Position numbers and translations under genes: made by a program
Source: Pararhizobium sp. YC-54
GTDB taxonomy: Bacteria > Pseudomonadota > Alphaproteobacteria > Rhizobiales > Rhizobiaceae
DNA: 64,000 nucleotides
Direction of reading: 5' to 3'
Assembly: GCF_025847205.1 (NCBI RefSeq)
Contig: NZ_JAOYTH010000011.1
Coordinates: 206,890 to 270,889 of the forward strand
Shown: positions 45,212 to 58,723 of the stretch, one piece after another
Layout: the number at the start of each line of letters is the position of its first letter
Position numbering within the stretch: the stretch's first letter is position 1
Notes under the pieces: generated by a model
Told to the model about the DNA's origin: nothing
Databases searched by the model: none
Seen by the model: the letters and a program-made list of their open reading frames with translations, nothing else

Positions 45212-45588
45212 GATTCTCTCCCCCGTCCAGAGGGCGATATATCCGAACGTTTCGGGCAAATACATCGAAACGTTTGCACCCCATCGCCTGCAGTGAGGGA
45301 GAAGGCGCCCGACAGGCCGGGCGCGCGGCGTTCGGCAAACCATCGCCGCTTCTCGGCCTTCACCACCCCAAAAAAGAAAAAGCCCGGTACCGATCTTGGG
45401 AACCGGGCACCGGGCAAGCAGCAGGGCAATTGGCTCTGACCCTGCGGGGAACGGTAACGCGCAGAGGCGGCTGCGCGTCCCTGTTGCGCGGGGACGTTTT
45501 TCAACGTCTGAGGCACGCAACAAAACTCTTAAACTGCTGCGCGACTCTGAGACCTTTCGGACCGAAGCCTGCGCAGCGAACGCCCGCC
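45212..45588 (-). ncRNA. structured 3' region of the DUF1127 transcript, possible small RNA
   Basis: About 180 bases between the DUF1127 stop and a strong terminator contain successive perfect stems: CGCCTC/GAGGCG over the stop codon, ACGTT/AACGT (45494-45507), GTCCC/GGGAC (45477-45495), ACGCGCAG/CTGCGCGT (45457-45478) and GCAGGG/CCCTGC (45421-45445). The terminator direction fits a reverse-strand transcript. From 45212 to 45369 I see only the TSUP promoter region. A processed or independently transcribed small RNA is inferred; no matching Rfam family was recognised. Confidence 0.3.
45370..45408 (-). terminator. Rho-independent terminator after the DUF1127 gene
   Basis: Read on the reverse strand, GCCCGGT and ACCGGGC (45402-45408 and 45382-45388) form a 7-bp GC-rich stem followed by a T-rich run (TTTTTCTTTTTT, 45370-45381). 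It ends transcripts from the DUF1127 side before the TSUP gene. Confidence 0.85.
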
Positions 45589-45882
45589 TCAATCGAGGCG
45601 CGTATTCCTATAAAACGTGTTCGCCCGATTGCGGGATGCCTGCGTCAGGTGGCGGCCCGGATCGTCGAAGAAGGACGATGTCAGCGCCTCGCGTACTTCA
45701 TCACGGCAGAGCCCCATGTCGAGCAGCTGATGATCATCAAGATCGCGAAGGTTACCGATGGCATTTCGGTTTCTGAACTGGCGCCATACCGACATCAGCA
45801 CGCCCATCAGTCCCGTCTGACGGGATGTCGCGGACAGCTTCCCGGTAAGGGTGAGGTCAAGTGCGTGATTGGTCGTGCGCAT
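45589..45882 (-). CDS. DUF1127 (YjiS-like) protein
   Basis: The 97-residue protein has a C-terminal DUF1127 motif: RNAIGNLRDLDDHQLLDMGL followed by CRDEV. The N-terminal 35 residues are a variable leader. Short DUF1127 proteins in rhizobia and agrobacteria have been tied to RNA turnover and to phosphate and carbon metabolism; the longer forms such as this one are less studied. AAGGAG eight bases upstream supports the ATG at 45882. Convergent or divergent partners give no further clue; a long structured 3' region follows. Confidence 0.85.
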   Translation of the reverse strand: MRTTNHALDLTLTGKLSATSRQTGLMGVLMSVWRQFRNRNAIGNLRDLDDHQLLDMGLCRDEVREALTSSFFDDPGRHLTQASRNRANTFYRNTRLD

Positions 45883-46111
45883 GATGCTTACTCCTTTTCA
45901 GGGCACGAAGCGACCCTTCCCCCGCAGGGAGGTCGGCGCGGGGGTTGGGTCGAAACATTGAAGGTAATTCGGTTCGGCTTGGGAACGAACCGGCGGTCTT
46001 GAATGCGATTTGCCAGACCAAATTCGCAAATCCTTATTGATCAGTCCAACGAATGTTTCTAATGATATTCATCAAACAATTTTATGAGTGCTCTTTTTGA
46101 GGACCAGGACC

Positions 46112-47062
46112 ATGTCCGCACCGCTCGATATCGACCAATTGCAGACTTTCGTCGCCATCGCCGATACCGGCAGCTTCACCAAGGCTGCCGATCGTGTTTT
46201 CAAGACACAATCGGCCGTCTCGATGCAGATGCGCCGGCTGGAGGAGCGCATCGGCAAGCAGCTGTTTGCCAAGGACGGCCGCGGCAACCGGCTGACGACG
46301 GAAGGCGACCGGCTGCTCAACTTCGCCCGCCGGATGATCCGGCTGAACAATGAGGCAATCGCCTCCTTCGACGACAACCGGCTGGAAGGCACGCTCAGGA
46401 TCGGCACGCCCGACGACTATGCCGACCGCTACATGCCGGAGATCATCGTCCGTTTTGCCAAGACCCATCCGAATGTCGAGCTGTTCATCGTCTGCGAACC
46501 CTCGGTCGATCTCGCCGAGAAAATGGCCAAGGGCGACCTCGACATCGCATTGGTGACGCACAATCCGCGCGCCCGCGCATCCGACGTGGTGCGCACCGAG
46601 CCGCTCTGCTGGGTAAGCTCGATCAACCATCCGCTGCCGGAAAATGCCCCGGTACCGCTCGCCGTCGGAAAACGCGACTGCCAGTGGCGGCAGGCCGCCT
46701 GTTCGGCGCTCGATGCCACCGGCAAGGAATACCAGATCCTGTTCACCAGCTGGTCGTCCACCGTGGTGGCCGCGGCGGTGCTCGCCGGCATGGCCGTTTC
46801 CGTCCTGCCGGAATCAGCACTGCGCACCGGCATGAAGGTTCTGACCCAGGCCGACGGTTTTCCAGCACTCGCTCCGGTGCAGATCGGCATCATGAAGCGG
46901 CCGGGCCTTTCGCCCTCGCTGTCGAACGCGATCACCAATCACATCACCGCCTGTCTCGACAACATCACGCCGACGACCAGCACCGATGATCTCGATGGCG
47001 ACATGAAGAATTTTCCGCGTTACCCGCGGCTGCGCCAGAGCCATATGCTGCCCGGCTGGTAA
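46112..47062 (+). CDS. LysR-family regulator, LrhA/LsrB type
   Basis: The 316-residue protein has an N-terminal winged HTH (DIDQLQTFVAIADTGSFTKA, then KTQSAVSMQMRRLEERIGKQ) and a LysR effector domain (TLRIGTPDDYADRYMPEIIV). The pattern RTQSAVS-QMxRLE-x-GKxLF with GRGNRLT is that of the LrhA/HexA group, which includes LsrB of Sinorhizobium and Agrobacterium, a regulator of oxidative stress, lipopolysaccharide and symbiosis genes. I recognise the likeness but cannot prove orthology. Cys residues in PLCWVSS, RDCQWRQ, and AACSALD could be redox-active. A bidirectional terminator follows. Confidence 0.87.
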   Translation: MSAPLDIDQLQTFVAIADTGSFTKAADRVFKTQSAVSMQMRRLEERIGKQLFAKDGRGNRLTTEGDRLLNFARRMIRLNNEAIASFDDNRLEGTLRIGTPDDYADRYMPEIIVRFAKTHPNVELFIVCEPSVDLAEKMAKGDLDIALVTHNPRARASDVVRTEPLCWVSSINHPLPENAPVPLAVGKRDCQWRQAACSALDATGKEYQILFTSWSSTVVAAAVLAGMAVSVLPESALRTGMKVLTQADGFPALAPVQIGIMKRPGLSPSLSNAITNHITACLDNITPTTSTDDLDGDMKNFPRYPRLRQSHMLPGW

Positions 47063-47082
47063 GCGCCCACCAATGGGCAAGC

Positions 47083-47119
47083 AAAAAGGCCGTGCTCCCT
47101 TCGGAGGCGCGGCCTTTTT
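47083..47119. terminator. bidirectional Rho-independent terminator
   Basis: A perfect 10-bp arm pair, AAAAAGGCCG (47083-47092) and CGGCCTTTTT (47110-47119), surrounds a 17-base loop. The T-run ends transcripts of the LysR gene that stops at 47062, and the A-run on the other side allows termination from the opposite direction. Confidence 0.88.
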
Positions 47120-47703
47120 GTATCTGCTAAAATTGATACCCGACCATGAAACGCGGCCGTAAAAAGCGACTGCAATATAGTCTCATTATGCGCCACCCCA
47201 AAAAGAGCTGCAGGGAATATATACGCTACTTTGAATATATGCCCAAGGGGTCGAAATGGACCATTTTTGGGGAGATCGCACGCCAATTAAGGTATGGTTA
47301 ACGCCAAAAATGCCTTTTCCGGGCTGTTCGACGCAAAACCGGGCTCTTTTCAGAGCCCGGTTCGAATGCTGACGAACCGGGACCTTCAGATTTTGGCTTC
47401 ATTTGATCTGTGTTGATCGTTTTAGGCACCTAGTTTCCTCCCTCATGCTCGCCCTTGTGGCGGGCATCCAGCCAGCTCAAGTCTTTGAGCTGAAAGAGGT
47501 CTTTTGACCCGACGGACGTCGGGTCACTGGATCCCCGCCACAAGTCCTCGGGTTAAACCCGAGGAGAGGATGACGGAGGTCGGGATCGCCACTCTGCCAG
47601 AAGCAACATCCGCAGGGGTTGTCAGCAGTCTGAACCGGGCTCTTTTCAGGGCCCGGTTCTAAATCCCGACGTTAGGTTGCCCAGCCGTACCGCCCAAGCC
47701 GGA
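47120..47703. repeat. repeat-rich intergenic region downstream of katG
   Basis: No gene is seen in these 584 bases. Two near-identical stem-loops with AACCGGGC/GCCCGGTT arms and a TTTTCA-type loop lie at 47337-47362 and 47633-47658. Between them is a mosaic element (about 47437-47579) with 18-bp arms matching at 17 positions (47454-47471 and 47527-47544) plus three internal hairpins (GCTCAA/TTGAGC, GACCCGAC/GTCGGGTC, CCTCGGGTT/AACCCGAGG). The stem-loop at 47633 is 45 bases past the katG stop and may end its mRNA. Confidence 0.75.
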
Positions 47704-50019
<2,316 letters not shown>

Positions 50020-50020
50020 C

Positions 50021-50920
50021 ATGATCACGATACGCCAAATGCGCTATTTCGATGCGCTCGCCAGCGCCCGGCATTTCGGACGGGCAGCCCAGATGGTCAA
50101 TGTCAGCCAGCCGGCGCTGTCGGCGCAGATCGCCGAAATGGAACGCGAACTCAGCGTCAAGCTGGTGGAGCGCGGCAAGGGCCTGACGCTTTTGACGCGC
50201 GAGGGCGAGGCGCTTTTGCCGGAAGTGCGCAAGCTGCTTGGCGGCATCGATCAGCTCTATCAGCAGGCGCGGCAGGTCACCGGGGTTCTGGAAGGCAAGC
50301 ATCGGCTGGGGATCATCCCGACCGTTGCGCCCTATCTCGTGCCCGTGCTCATTCCGCTGGTGCGCGAGCGCTATCCCAACCTGCAGATCGAACTGAAGGA
50401 GCTCCTGACCAGCCCCTGCCTCGACGAATTGCGCCACGGCCGGCTTGACAGCGTCATCGTTGCGCTTCCGGTCGACGAGGAGAACCTGTCGAGTTCGCTG
50501 CTGTTCGAGGACCGGTTCCTGATCGCCAGCACCGAGGATGAAAACACCATCCTGATGTCGCCGATGACCGAGGACAAGGTCGATGTCGAGCGGCTGCTTC
50601 TGCTTGAGGAGGGCCATTGCCTGCGCGACCATGCGCTGGCCGTCTGCGGCATCCATTCCGGCCGGCGCGTCGCCAATTACGGGGCGACCTCGATGGCCAC
50701 CCTGCTGCAGATGGTCAGCCACGGCATGGGTATCACGCTGATCCCGGAGATCGCGGTCAACGACGAAAAGACCCGCAACCGCATGCGGATCGTCCCCTTT
50801 GCCGAGCCGCAGCCGTCGCGCAGGATCGGCCTTGTCTGGCGCACCCGAAGCGGCCGCCAGAGCGATCAGCATGCGCTGGCCAGCCTGATTTCGGAAGCCG
50901 CCCAACGGTTGCTGCAATAG
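50021..50920 (+). CDS. oxyR: hydrogen peroxide-sensing regulator OxyR
   Basis: A 299-residue LysR-type regulator. The winged HTH covers residues 1-60 (MRYFDALASARHFGRAAQMV, SQPALSAQIAEMERELSVKL). The redox cysteines are Cys200 (GHCLRDHAL) and Cys209 (AVCGIHSG), spaced nine residues apart exactly as Cys199 and Cys208 of E. coli OxyR, where the oxidised disulfide activates the protein. The divergent position next to katG and the operator between them support the name. Its stop is one base from the stop of the convergent dienelactone hydrolase gene. Confidence 0.96.
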   Translation: MITIRQMRYFDALASARHFGRAAQMVNVSQPALSAQIAEMERELSVKLVERGKGLTLLTREGEALLPEVRKLLGGIDQLYQQARQVTGVLEGKHRLGIIPTVAPYLVPVLIPLVRERYPNLQIELKELLTSPCLDELRHGRLDSVIVALPVDEENLSSSLLFEDRFLIASTEDENTILMSPMTEDKVDVERLLLLEEGHCLRDHALAVCGIHSGRRVANYGATSMATLLQMVSHGMGITLIPEIAVNDEKTRNRMRIVPFAEPQPSRRIGLVWRTRSGRQSDQHALASLISEAAQRLLQ

Positions 50921-50921
50921 G

Positions 50922-51797
50922 TCAGACGACCTTGGCCTTCAGGAACTCCACTGTCCTCCCCCAAGCCAGATCGGCGGCTGCCTTATCGTAGCGGGCAGCC
51001 GAGGTGTCGTTGTTGAAGGCGTGATTGACGCCGTCGTAGATATGAATGGTGAAGTCCTTGCCGTTGTCGGTCAGCGCTTTTTTGTAGGCGTCAATGCCGG
51101 CGTTGATGCGGTCGTCGAGACCGGCGTATTGCAAGAGCAGCGCCGCCTTGATCATCGGCACGTCTTCGGCCGGCGGCTGGGCGCCGTAATAGGCGACACC
51201 GGCTTTCAGGTCGGGGGAGGCAACGGCCAGCTTGTTGACGAGCCCGCCGCCCCAGCAGAACCCGATGGCGCCGGCCTTGCCGGTGGTAAGGTCATTGCCC
51301 TCCAGATAGGTGACGGTCGCAACCGCATTGTCGACCGTCTGCTTGCCATCGAGCGCGCCGATCATTTCGCGGGCCTTGTCCTCGTCGGCAGGCGTTCCCC
51401 CCGCGGGTGACAGGAAATCCGGGGCGAGTGCCACGAAACCTTCCAGCGCCATGCGGCGGGCGACGTCCTTGATATGCGGGTTGAGACCACGGTTCTCATG
51501 GATGACGATGACAGCGGGCAGCTTGCCGGACGCATCGGCGGGGCGCACCAGATAGCCCTTCATGTCGCCGCCGGCGCCGGGATAGGTGACATCCTCGGCC
51601 TTCACACGCGGGTCAGTTTCCGCAATCATTTCGGCCTGCGCGCTATTGGCAGCGAGCAGCGGCGCGATTGCGGCGGCGGTCGCGGCCGACCCTGTCAGCG
51701 CCGTCAGCTTGCGCATGAAGGCGCGGCGGTCGAGGCTCAGATGGGTGTACTCGTCATAGGCGTTGATCATCGCCTGGGTGATCTGCGGCTTTTCCAT
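50922..51797 (-). CDS. dienelactone hydrolase family protein with Tat-type leader
   Basis: The 291-residue alpha/beta hydrolase has a nucleophile elbow with cysteine (GFCWGGG), and the remaining triad members in YAGLDDRIN and GVNHAFNND, as in carboxymethylenebutenolidases. The N-terminus carries a twin-arginine-like segment (DRRAFMRKLTALTG, near residue 23) followed by a hydrophobic stretch and AANSAQA, so export by Tat to the periplasm is likely. The 20-residue polar extension before the RR is longer than typical. The natural substrate is unknown. AGGAGGAAAG upstream supports the ATG at 51797. Confidence 0.88.
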   Translation of the reverse strand: MEKPQITQAMINAYDEYTHLSLDRRAFMRKLTALTGSAATAAAIAPLLAANSAQAEMIAETDPRVKAEDVTYPGAGGDMKGYLVRPADASGKLPAVIVIHENRGLNPHIKDVARRMALEGFVALAPDFLSPAGGTPADEDKAREMIGALDGKQTVDNAVATVTYLEGNDLTTGKAGAIGFCWGGGLVNKLAVASPDLKAGVAYYGAQPPAEDVPMIKAALLLQYAGLDDRINAGIDAYKKALTDNGKDFTIHIYDGVNHAFNNDTSAARYDKAAADLAWGRTVEFLKAKVV

Positions 51798-51989
51798 GCT
51801 TTCCTCCTGAGGCCTGCGCCATCACGCCCCAAGGACGTGCAGACGCAGTGATGGCGTTTGGCTCATGTCACGTTCTCACCGTGACCGGCCGAGGAAACAG
51901 AATTGTGGCACTTGCCGCGTAAGACAATGATTACACCGTAAATTGACGCAAACGTGATCCGGCGCGCACGTCCGGATCAGGCGCGTTGC

Positions 51990-52772
51990 CTATTGCATGT
52001 ACCAGCCGTGGCTGACGACAAGCGACTGGCCGGTGAGCGCATTGGTCTCGAAACCGGCAAACAGGAGCGCCACTTCCGCGACATCCTCGACGGTGGTGAA
52101 TTCGGTATCGACCGTGCCGCCGAGCATCATCTTCTTGACGACCTCGTCTTCCGAGATGCCAAGCGCCTTGGCCTGCTCCGGAATCTGCTTTTCAACCAGC
52201 GGCGTCTTCACAAACCCCGGGCAGATGACGTTGGCACGCACACCGTCCGGTCCGCCCTCCTTGGCGACGACCCGGGCAAGGCCGAGCAGGCCGTGCTTGG
52301 CGGTGACATAGGCCGATTTCAGCGGCGAGGCCTCGTGCGAATGGACCGAGCCCATATAGATGATCGCCCCGCCCTTCTGCGCCTTCATGTGCGGAACGCA
52401 GGCCTTGGTGGTCAGGAAGGCACCATCGAGATGGATGGCGAGCATCTTCTTCCAGTCGGAAAAGGCGTAGTCCTCGATCTTGTTGACGATCTGGATGCCG
52501 GCATTGGAGACGAGCACGTCCACCCTGCCCCACTTTGCCACGACAGCGGCGACGCCGGTATTGACCGCGTCTTCGCTGGTCACGTCCATCGCAAGGCCAA
52601 TCGCCTCGCCCGGACCCATTGTGGTCAGATCCTTGGCCGTCGCTTCGGCCGCTTCAAGCTTGAGGTCGGCGATCACCACCTTGGCGCCTTCCGACACGTA
52701 TTTCCTGGCGATCGCCAGGCCAATGCCGCTGGCCGAGCCGGTGACGATGCAGACCTTGTCCTTGAGTTTCAT
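51990..52772 (-). CDS. bdhA: 3-hydroxybutyrate dehydrogenase
   Basis: BdhA interconverts D-3-hydroxybutyrate and acetoacetate with NAD+. The 260-residue protein is a classical short-chain dehydrogenase: TGSASGIG (residues 11-18), NAG in VSNAGIQ, the catalytic Ser in [10 protein letters not shown], and YVTAKHG with the YxxxK pair. The C-terminus [20 protein letters not shown] is characteristic of D-3-hydroxybutyrate dehydrogenases. It is the last gene of a likely patatin-adc-bdhA operon with a 12-base gap after adc. Confidence 0.94.
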   Translation of the reverse strand: MKLKDKVCIVTGSASGIGLAIARKYVSEGAKVVIADLKLEAAEATAKDLTTMGPGEAIGLAMDVTSEDAVNTGVAAVVAKWGRVDVLVSNAGIQIVNKIEDYAFSDWKKMLAIHLDGAFLTTKACVPHMKAQKGGAIIYMGSVHSHEASPLKSAYVTAKHGLLGLARVVAKEGGPDGVRANVICPGFVKTPLVEKQIPEQAKALGISEDEVVKKMMLGGTVDTEFTTVEDVAEVALLFAGFETNALTGQSLVVSHGWYMQ

Positions 52773-52784
52773 GGTTTTAACTCC

Positions 52785-53525
52785 CTATTTTGCAAGATAA
52801 TCATGGACCACTTCGCCGAGGCCCAGCGTCAGGTCGGAGAGGATGTGGACGGCGGATTTGACTTCCAGCACCGGCAGGTCGGCGACCGGCGCCAGCGCAT
52901 GCGGAAACAGCGCCAGCGCGCCCGGACCTTCCCAGGCGCCCTTGACCGTCAGGTCTTCGAGATAATAGCGGACGAGTTCGCAGATGCGCGGCGTGCAGTC
53001 GACATGCGGAATGATCTTCAGCATGAAATTCGGCTGTTTCAGGCTTTCGAGGATTTTTGCCTTGTCGAGCGTGCGGTGTTTGAAACCCATCGTCGCGGTT
53101 GCCACCCGCTGGCCGCCATAATCGAGCGTGCCGACCAGCGCATCCTTGACCGATGCCAGCGACGGCTCGGCGAGCTTCTTCGGAAAACCCCAGATCTCGC
53201 GGCCACCGGCGATCGGCGCGTCGTCATTCAAATACATCGAGTGCACATAGCCGCCGTGCACGCCGTTATAGGTGACCGGGATGACTTGGCCGGACTCGGT
53301 ATAATCGCCAAAGCCGGTGGAATCCGGCATGCGGATGAATTCGTATTTTACCAGCGGCTCGTCGAACTGAAGCGGTTCCGGCACCACCCGGCGCAGAGCT
53401 TCCGGATCGGTCCGGTAGGTGATGATCATGTATTCGCGGTTGACGAACCGGTATGGTCCCGGCGGATAGGAGGGGCTCGTCAGCGGCATGGCGAAGGCAT
53501 TGCGAACGACATCTTCGATTTTCAT
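52785..53525 (-). CDS. adc: acetoacetate decarboxylase
   Basis: Adc decarboxylates acetoacetate to acetone and CO2 through a Schiff base. The 246-residue protein has the family sequence with the active-site region [15 protein letters not shown], where the lysine pair of the FPKK motif carries the Schiff-base Lys, and [20 protein letters not shown] at the N-terminal side. The ATG at 53525 overlaps the upstream patatin stop by four bases (ATGA). It should act with the BdhA made from the same transcript in 3-hydroxybutyrate or acetoacetate disposal. Confidence 0.92.
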   Translation of the reverse strand: MKIEDVVRNAFAMPLTSPSYPPGPYRFVNREYMIITYRTDPEALRRVVPEPLQFDEPLVKYEFIRMPDSTGFGDYTESGQVIPVTYNGVHGGYVHSMYLNDDAPIAGGREIWGFPKKLAEPSLASVKDALVGTLDYGGQRVATATMGFKHRTLDKAKILESLKQPNFMLKIIPHVDCTPRICELVRYYLEDLTVKGAWEGPGALALFPHALAPVADLPVLEVKSAVHILSDLTLGLGEVVHDYLAK

Positions 53526-54649
53526 GGCTTGTTCCCACGCAGGCGTTGCTCGGCAAGATCGAAAACCCGTATCCCGTTGGTCGGGCGTGTGCGGTTTAGC
53601 CAATCCGGATGGCTGAGCGTCTCGACCACATCGTCATGCCCGGCCTTCCAGTGTTCCTCCACGGACAGCCGCGAGAACTCGTAGTCCTTGGACCCGCTTT
53701 CATAGGCCGCGTGCCGATAGATCAGGTGGACCATCGTGACGGCACAGTCATTGCCGATTCTTTCGAGCAGCCGCGCGTCCGGATCGTCCTTCAGTTCTGG
53801 CGGCAGCTTTTCCATCAGCCGCTTGGCTGCCATGCGCACCGACTGAAGTTTGCGGAACTGGTCGGTGTTGAGCCGGGTGCGGCTGGAAAAGCGGATTTCC
53901 TTTTCCCGCGCCTCGACATCGAAAAGGTCCCTCGGCAAAGGCCCCTTGGCACTGAACAGATCGACCTGGAAGATGCACAGATCGGTTTCCAGCTCCTGTC
54001 CCGAAAGCACCCGCTGCAACGGCGTATTGGAAACGATGCCGCCGTCCCAATAGAAGCGGCCGTCGATTTCGACCGGCGCAAAGCCCGGCGGCAATGCGCC
54101 GGAGGCGGCGACATGCTTGACCGAAAAGGCGCAGTGATTGTTGTCGAAATAATTGAAATTGCCGCTCATGACATCGACGGCACCGAGGCTCAGCCGGATG
54201 GCGCCTGAATTGATCAGGTCGAAATCCACGAGGCCGGCAAGCGTTTCTTCCAGCGGGGCGGTATCGTAAAGACTGATTGCCGCCATCGGATCGCCGGGAA
54301 TTTTCCACGGTGCAAAAACGCGCGGCGTGAAAAAGCCGGGAACACCGGTCAGCGAGCCGAGAAAGGCGGAGGTATTGTTGAACCATTTGCGCATCGCATT
54401 GCCATTGCCGTGAAAATGTCCCGGCAGTCCTGACGAAACCCGGTGCCAGAAAGTGCGCAGATTATCGACGCGCTGATCGACGGGGCTGCCGGCAATGATC
54501 GCGGAGTTGATCGAGCCGATGGAAATGCCGGCCAGCCAGTCCGGCCGGACGCCGGCTTCATGCAACGCCTCGTAGGCGCCTGCCTGATAGGCGCCGAGAG
54601 CACCGCCGCCCTGAAACACCAGAACGGTCTTCTCTGTGGGTATGCTCAC
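53522..54649 (-). CDS. patatin-like phospholipase (DUF3734 type)
   Basis: The 375-residue protein has the patatin oxyanion loop [18 protein letters not shown], the nucleophile elbow [12 protein letters not shown], and the Asp-Gly-Gly in [13 protein letters not shown]. The C-terminal 100 residues match the DUF3734 extension ([20 protein letters not shown]). No signal peptide is visible, so it is probably cytoplasmic. The start is set to the GTG at 54649 with AAGGAAAG upstream; the GTG at 54676 is an alternative. It is coupled to adc and heads the operon; in Legionella a related patatin (PatD) is likewise joined to bdhA. A role on polyhydroxybutyrate is inference. Confidence 0.88.
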   Translation of the reverse strand: MSIPTEKTVLVFQGGGALGAYQAGAYEALHEAGVRPDWLAGISIGSINSAIIAGSPVDQRVDNLRTFWHRVSSGLPGHFHGNGNAMRKWFNNTSAFLGSLTGVPGFFTPRVFAPWKIPGDPMAAISLYDTAPLEETLAGLVDFDLINSGAIRLSLGAVDVMSGNFNYFDNNHCAFSVKHVAASGALPPGFAPVEIDGRFYWDGGIVSNTPLQRVLSGQELETDLCIFQVDLFSAKGPLPRDLFDVEAREKEIRFSSRTRLNTDQFRKLQSVRMAAKRLMEKLPPELKDDPDARLLERIGNDCAVTMVHLIYRHAAYESGSKDYEFSRLSVEEHWKAGHDDVVETLSHPDWLNRTRPTNGIRVFDLAEQRLRGNKP

Positions 54650-54882
54650 TGGATGCTTTCCTTCGGACGATTGCACCTGCGAAGCGACAACGGCTGGAAG
54701 GTTGTCCGGTTCCGCCTTCGCAGATTAGGTTTCGGTAGCGTGGAAAGGCTATTGAGAGGCGGTATATTCGGTTAATTCAATGGGTTGACAGTGACGCTAC
54801 GTTTCTTTTCGCGCCGTTTGAGCCGGATGATAGTCCGGTCTTGTGCACTGCGCAATGCAAGACAATGTGACAGCCACAGCCA

Positions 54883-55302
54883 TCAAATACCGGCGAGATG
54901 GATCGCGAAAAGCAACCACAGACTGAAATTGAGGACGAACCCGGTCACGAAGAAACGCTGGCGTATCTGCAACCTGTTGGACGTGACATGCACATAGGCA
55001 TGTGCAAAGCGGCTGAGCACGAAGAGCCAGGCAAGGGCAAGCACGGCATAGTTCACACCGGCAGTCAGATGCAACAGGACGCAGACGAGGAAGAAGAGAA
55101 CCGGCAGCTCGAACTGGTTGATCAGGCTGCGGGCGACGGTGGCGCTGGGCTCCGGCTCGATGGCAGGAACCCAGAAATCCGATGCCTTGGCGGTCCCGGC
55201 CCGCATGGCGCTGTTGCGGCGTTTCAACATCAGGAAATAGATGAGATGGATCAACGCAACCTGCGCGATGACCGGCCAGAAGATTGCAGTCGATATGGGC
55301 AT
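54883..55302 (-). CDS. MAPEG-like membrane protein
   Basis: The 139-residue protein has about four hydrophobic helices and the MAPEG fold signature around RSLINQFELPVLFFLVCVLL and LFVLSRFAHAYVHVTSNRLQ. MAPEG proteins include membrane-bound glutathione transferases and related trimers, but bacterial members are mostly uncharacterised. GGAG five bases upstream supports the ATG at 55302; the frame is open to 55491 with no supporting start. It is divergent from ltrA. Functional assignment beyond the fold is not possible. Confidence 0.8.
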   Translation of the reverse strand: MPISTAIFWPVIAQVALIHLIYFLMLKRRNSAMRAGTAKASDFWVPAIEPEPSATVARSLINQFELPVLFFLVCVLLHLTAGVNYAVLALAWLFVLSRFAHAYVHVTSNRLQIRQRFFVTGFVLNFSLWLLFAIHLAGI

Positions 55303-55453
55303 GATCACTCCGTCTTTTCGAACCCCGCCTGATCTATAGCGGGCCAGCGTGAAATCCAGAACCATTCGCCACCACGCCGTAGCGCGCTCCTTGCTTGACA
55401 GCCGTTTTACGAATGAACGATGTTCGGCTAGAGCCTCAACGAGAAAGAACCGT

Positions 55454-56722
55454 ATGTCCGAACAGCATGCTTCCGTCGCTCCGCTGCCCACCCATCATGC
55501 TGCTGCGATGCGCGGACGCGATCCGCACGAACACCACCGGGTCGCGACACCGCTCGAGCTTCTGTTCGACCTTACCTTCGTCATCGCCTTTGGTATTGCC
55601 GGGTCGCAGCTCGCCCATCTGCTTGCGGAAGGCCATTACGCGGCCGGGCTGACGGGCTTTGGTTTGGCGATGTTCGCCGTCTGCTGGGCATGGGTGAACT
55701 TCTCCTGGTTCGCCTCCGCCTTCGACACCGACGACTGGATCTACCGGCTGACCACAATGGTGCAGATGGTCGGCGTGCTGATCCTTGCGCTCGGCCTGCC
55801 GCAGATGTTCGAATCCATCGACAAGGGCGCACATGTCGATAACGGCATCATGGTGCTCGGTTATGTCATCATGCGGGTGGCGATGATTTTTCAGTGGCTG
55901 CGTGCCGCACGGCAAACGCCCGACCGGCGCGCCGCCTGCCTGTCCTACGCGACGGCAATATCCATTGCCCAGATCGGCTGGATCGTGCTGATCTTCGTCG
56001 ACATGCCGCTCCTGCCGACATGTCTTTGCGCCGCCATGCTCATCCTCATCGAAATGGCCGGCCCCGTCATCGCCGAACGCAGAGGCGGTGGCACACCGTG
56101 GCATGCGCATCACATCGCCGAACGCTACGGCCTTTTGGCGATCATCACACTTGGCGAAGGCGTGGTCGGAACAGTGGCCTCGATCTCGGCTATCGTCGGG
56201 GAGCAGGGATGGAACCTCGACGCCGTCCTCATCTGTGTTGCCGGCACCGGCCTTACCTTTGGCATGTGGTGGCTGTATTTCCTGCTGCCGTCCGGCCAGA
56301 TCCTGCATCACTTCCGCAACCGGGCCTTTGTCTGGGGGTACGGTCACATGCTGATCTTTGCATCAATCGCCGCAACCGGCGCGGGCCTGCATGTGGCAGC
56401 CTATTATATCGAGCACAAGGCGCATATCGGCGCCGTTGCCGCCGTGCTGACCGTAGCCACTCCCGTCGGCGCCTATATCCTGCTGATCTTTGCCCACTAC
56501 GTCTATCTCCTGCGCAGAATGGAAGCCTTCTATCTCTGGCTTCTGGCCGGCGCTGGCATCCTGCTGGTGCTGCCGCTCATTGCTGCTTCCGTGGGCGTCA
56601 GCATGACTGTCTGCCTCACAGTGCTGATGCTGGCGCCGCTCGTCCCGGTCATCGGTTATGAGGCAAGGGGGCATCGCTATGGCAACAGGGCGCTGGCTCG
56701 CGCGCTCGGTACCCCGATTTAG
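55454..56722 (+). CDS. low temperature requirement protein A (LtrA) family
   Basis: The 422-residue protein has about ten to twelve hydrophobic helices and the LtrA family motif TPLELLFDLTFVIAFGIAGS near the N-terminus; further blocks are MFAVCWAWVNFSWFASAFDT and ERYGLLAIITLGEGVVGTVA. The family is named after a Listeria gene needed for growth in the cold; its molecular function is unknown. The ATG at 55454 follows AGAAAGAA. A strong bidirectional terminator separates it from the convergent guaB gene. Confidence 0.88.
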   Translation: MSEQHASVAPLPTHHAAAMRGRDPHEHHRVATPLELLFDLTFVIAFGIAGSQLAHLLAEGHYAAGLTGFGLAMFAVCWAWVNFSWFASAFDTDDWIYRLTTMVQMVGVLILALGLPQMFESIDKGAHVDNGIMVLGYVIMRVAMIFQWLRAARQTPDRRAACLSYATAISIAQIGWIVLIFVDMPLLPTCLCAAMLILIEMAGPVIAERRGGGTPWHAHHIAERYGLLAIITLGEGVVGTVASISAIVGEQGWNLDAVLICVAGTGLTFGMWWLYFLLPSGQILHHFRNRAFVWGYGHMLIFASIAATGAGLHVAAYYIEHKAHIGAVAAVLTVATPVGAYILLIFAHYVYLLRRMEAFYLWLLAGAGILLVLPLIAASVGVSMTVCLTVLMLAPLVPVIGYEARGHRYGNRALARALGTPI

Positions 56723-56727
56723 ATAAC

Positions 56728-56761
56728 GAAAAGGCGGCGAAAATCTTTCCGCCGCCTTTTC
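56728..56761. terminator. bidirectional terminator between ltrA and guaB
   Basis: A perfect 11-bp stem, GAAAAGGCGGC (56728-56738) and GCCGCCTTTTC (56751-56761), flanks a 12-base loop. T-runs on both strands allow it to serve the convergent ltrA and guaB transcripts. Confidence 0.88.
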
Positions 56762-56804
56762 AATCACAAACCCTGACCGCATGCGGCCAACGGGACAGTC
56801 GCGC

Positions 56805-58723
<1,919 letters not shown>

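Noticed and set aside
45274..46002. 242-codon forward open frame across the DUF1127 gene
   Set aside because: It overlaps the DUF1127 gene and its terminator in antisense, has no ribosome site, and its composition is Arg/Gly/Pro-rich noise.
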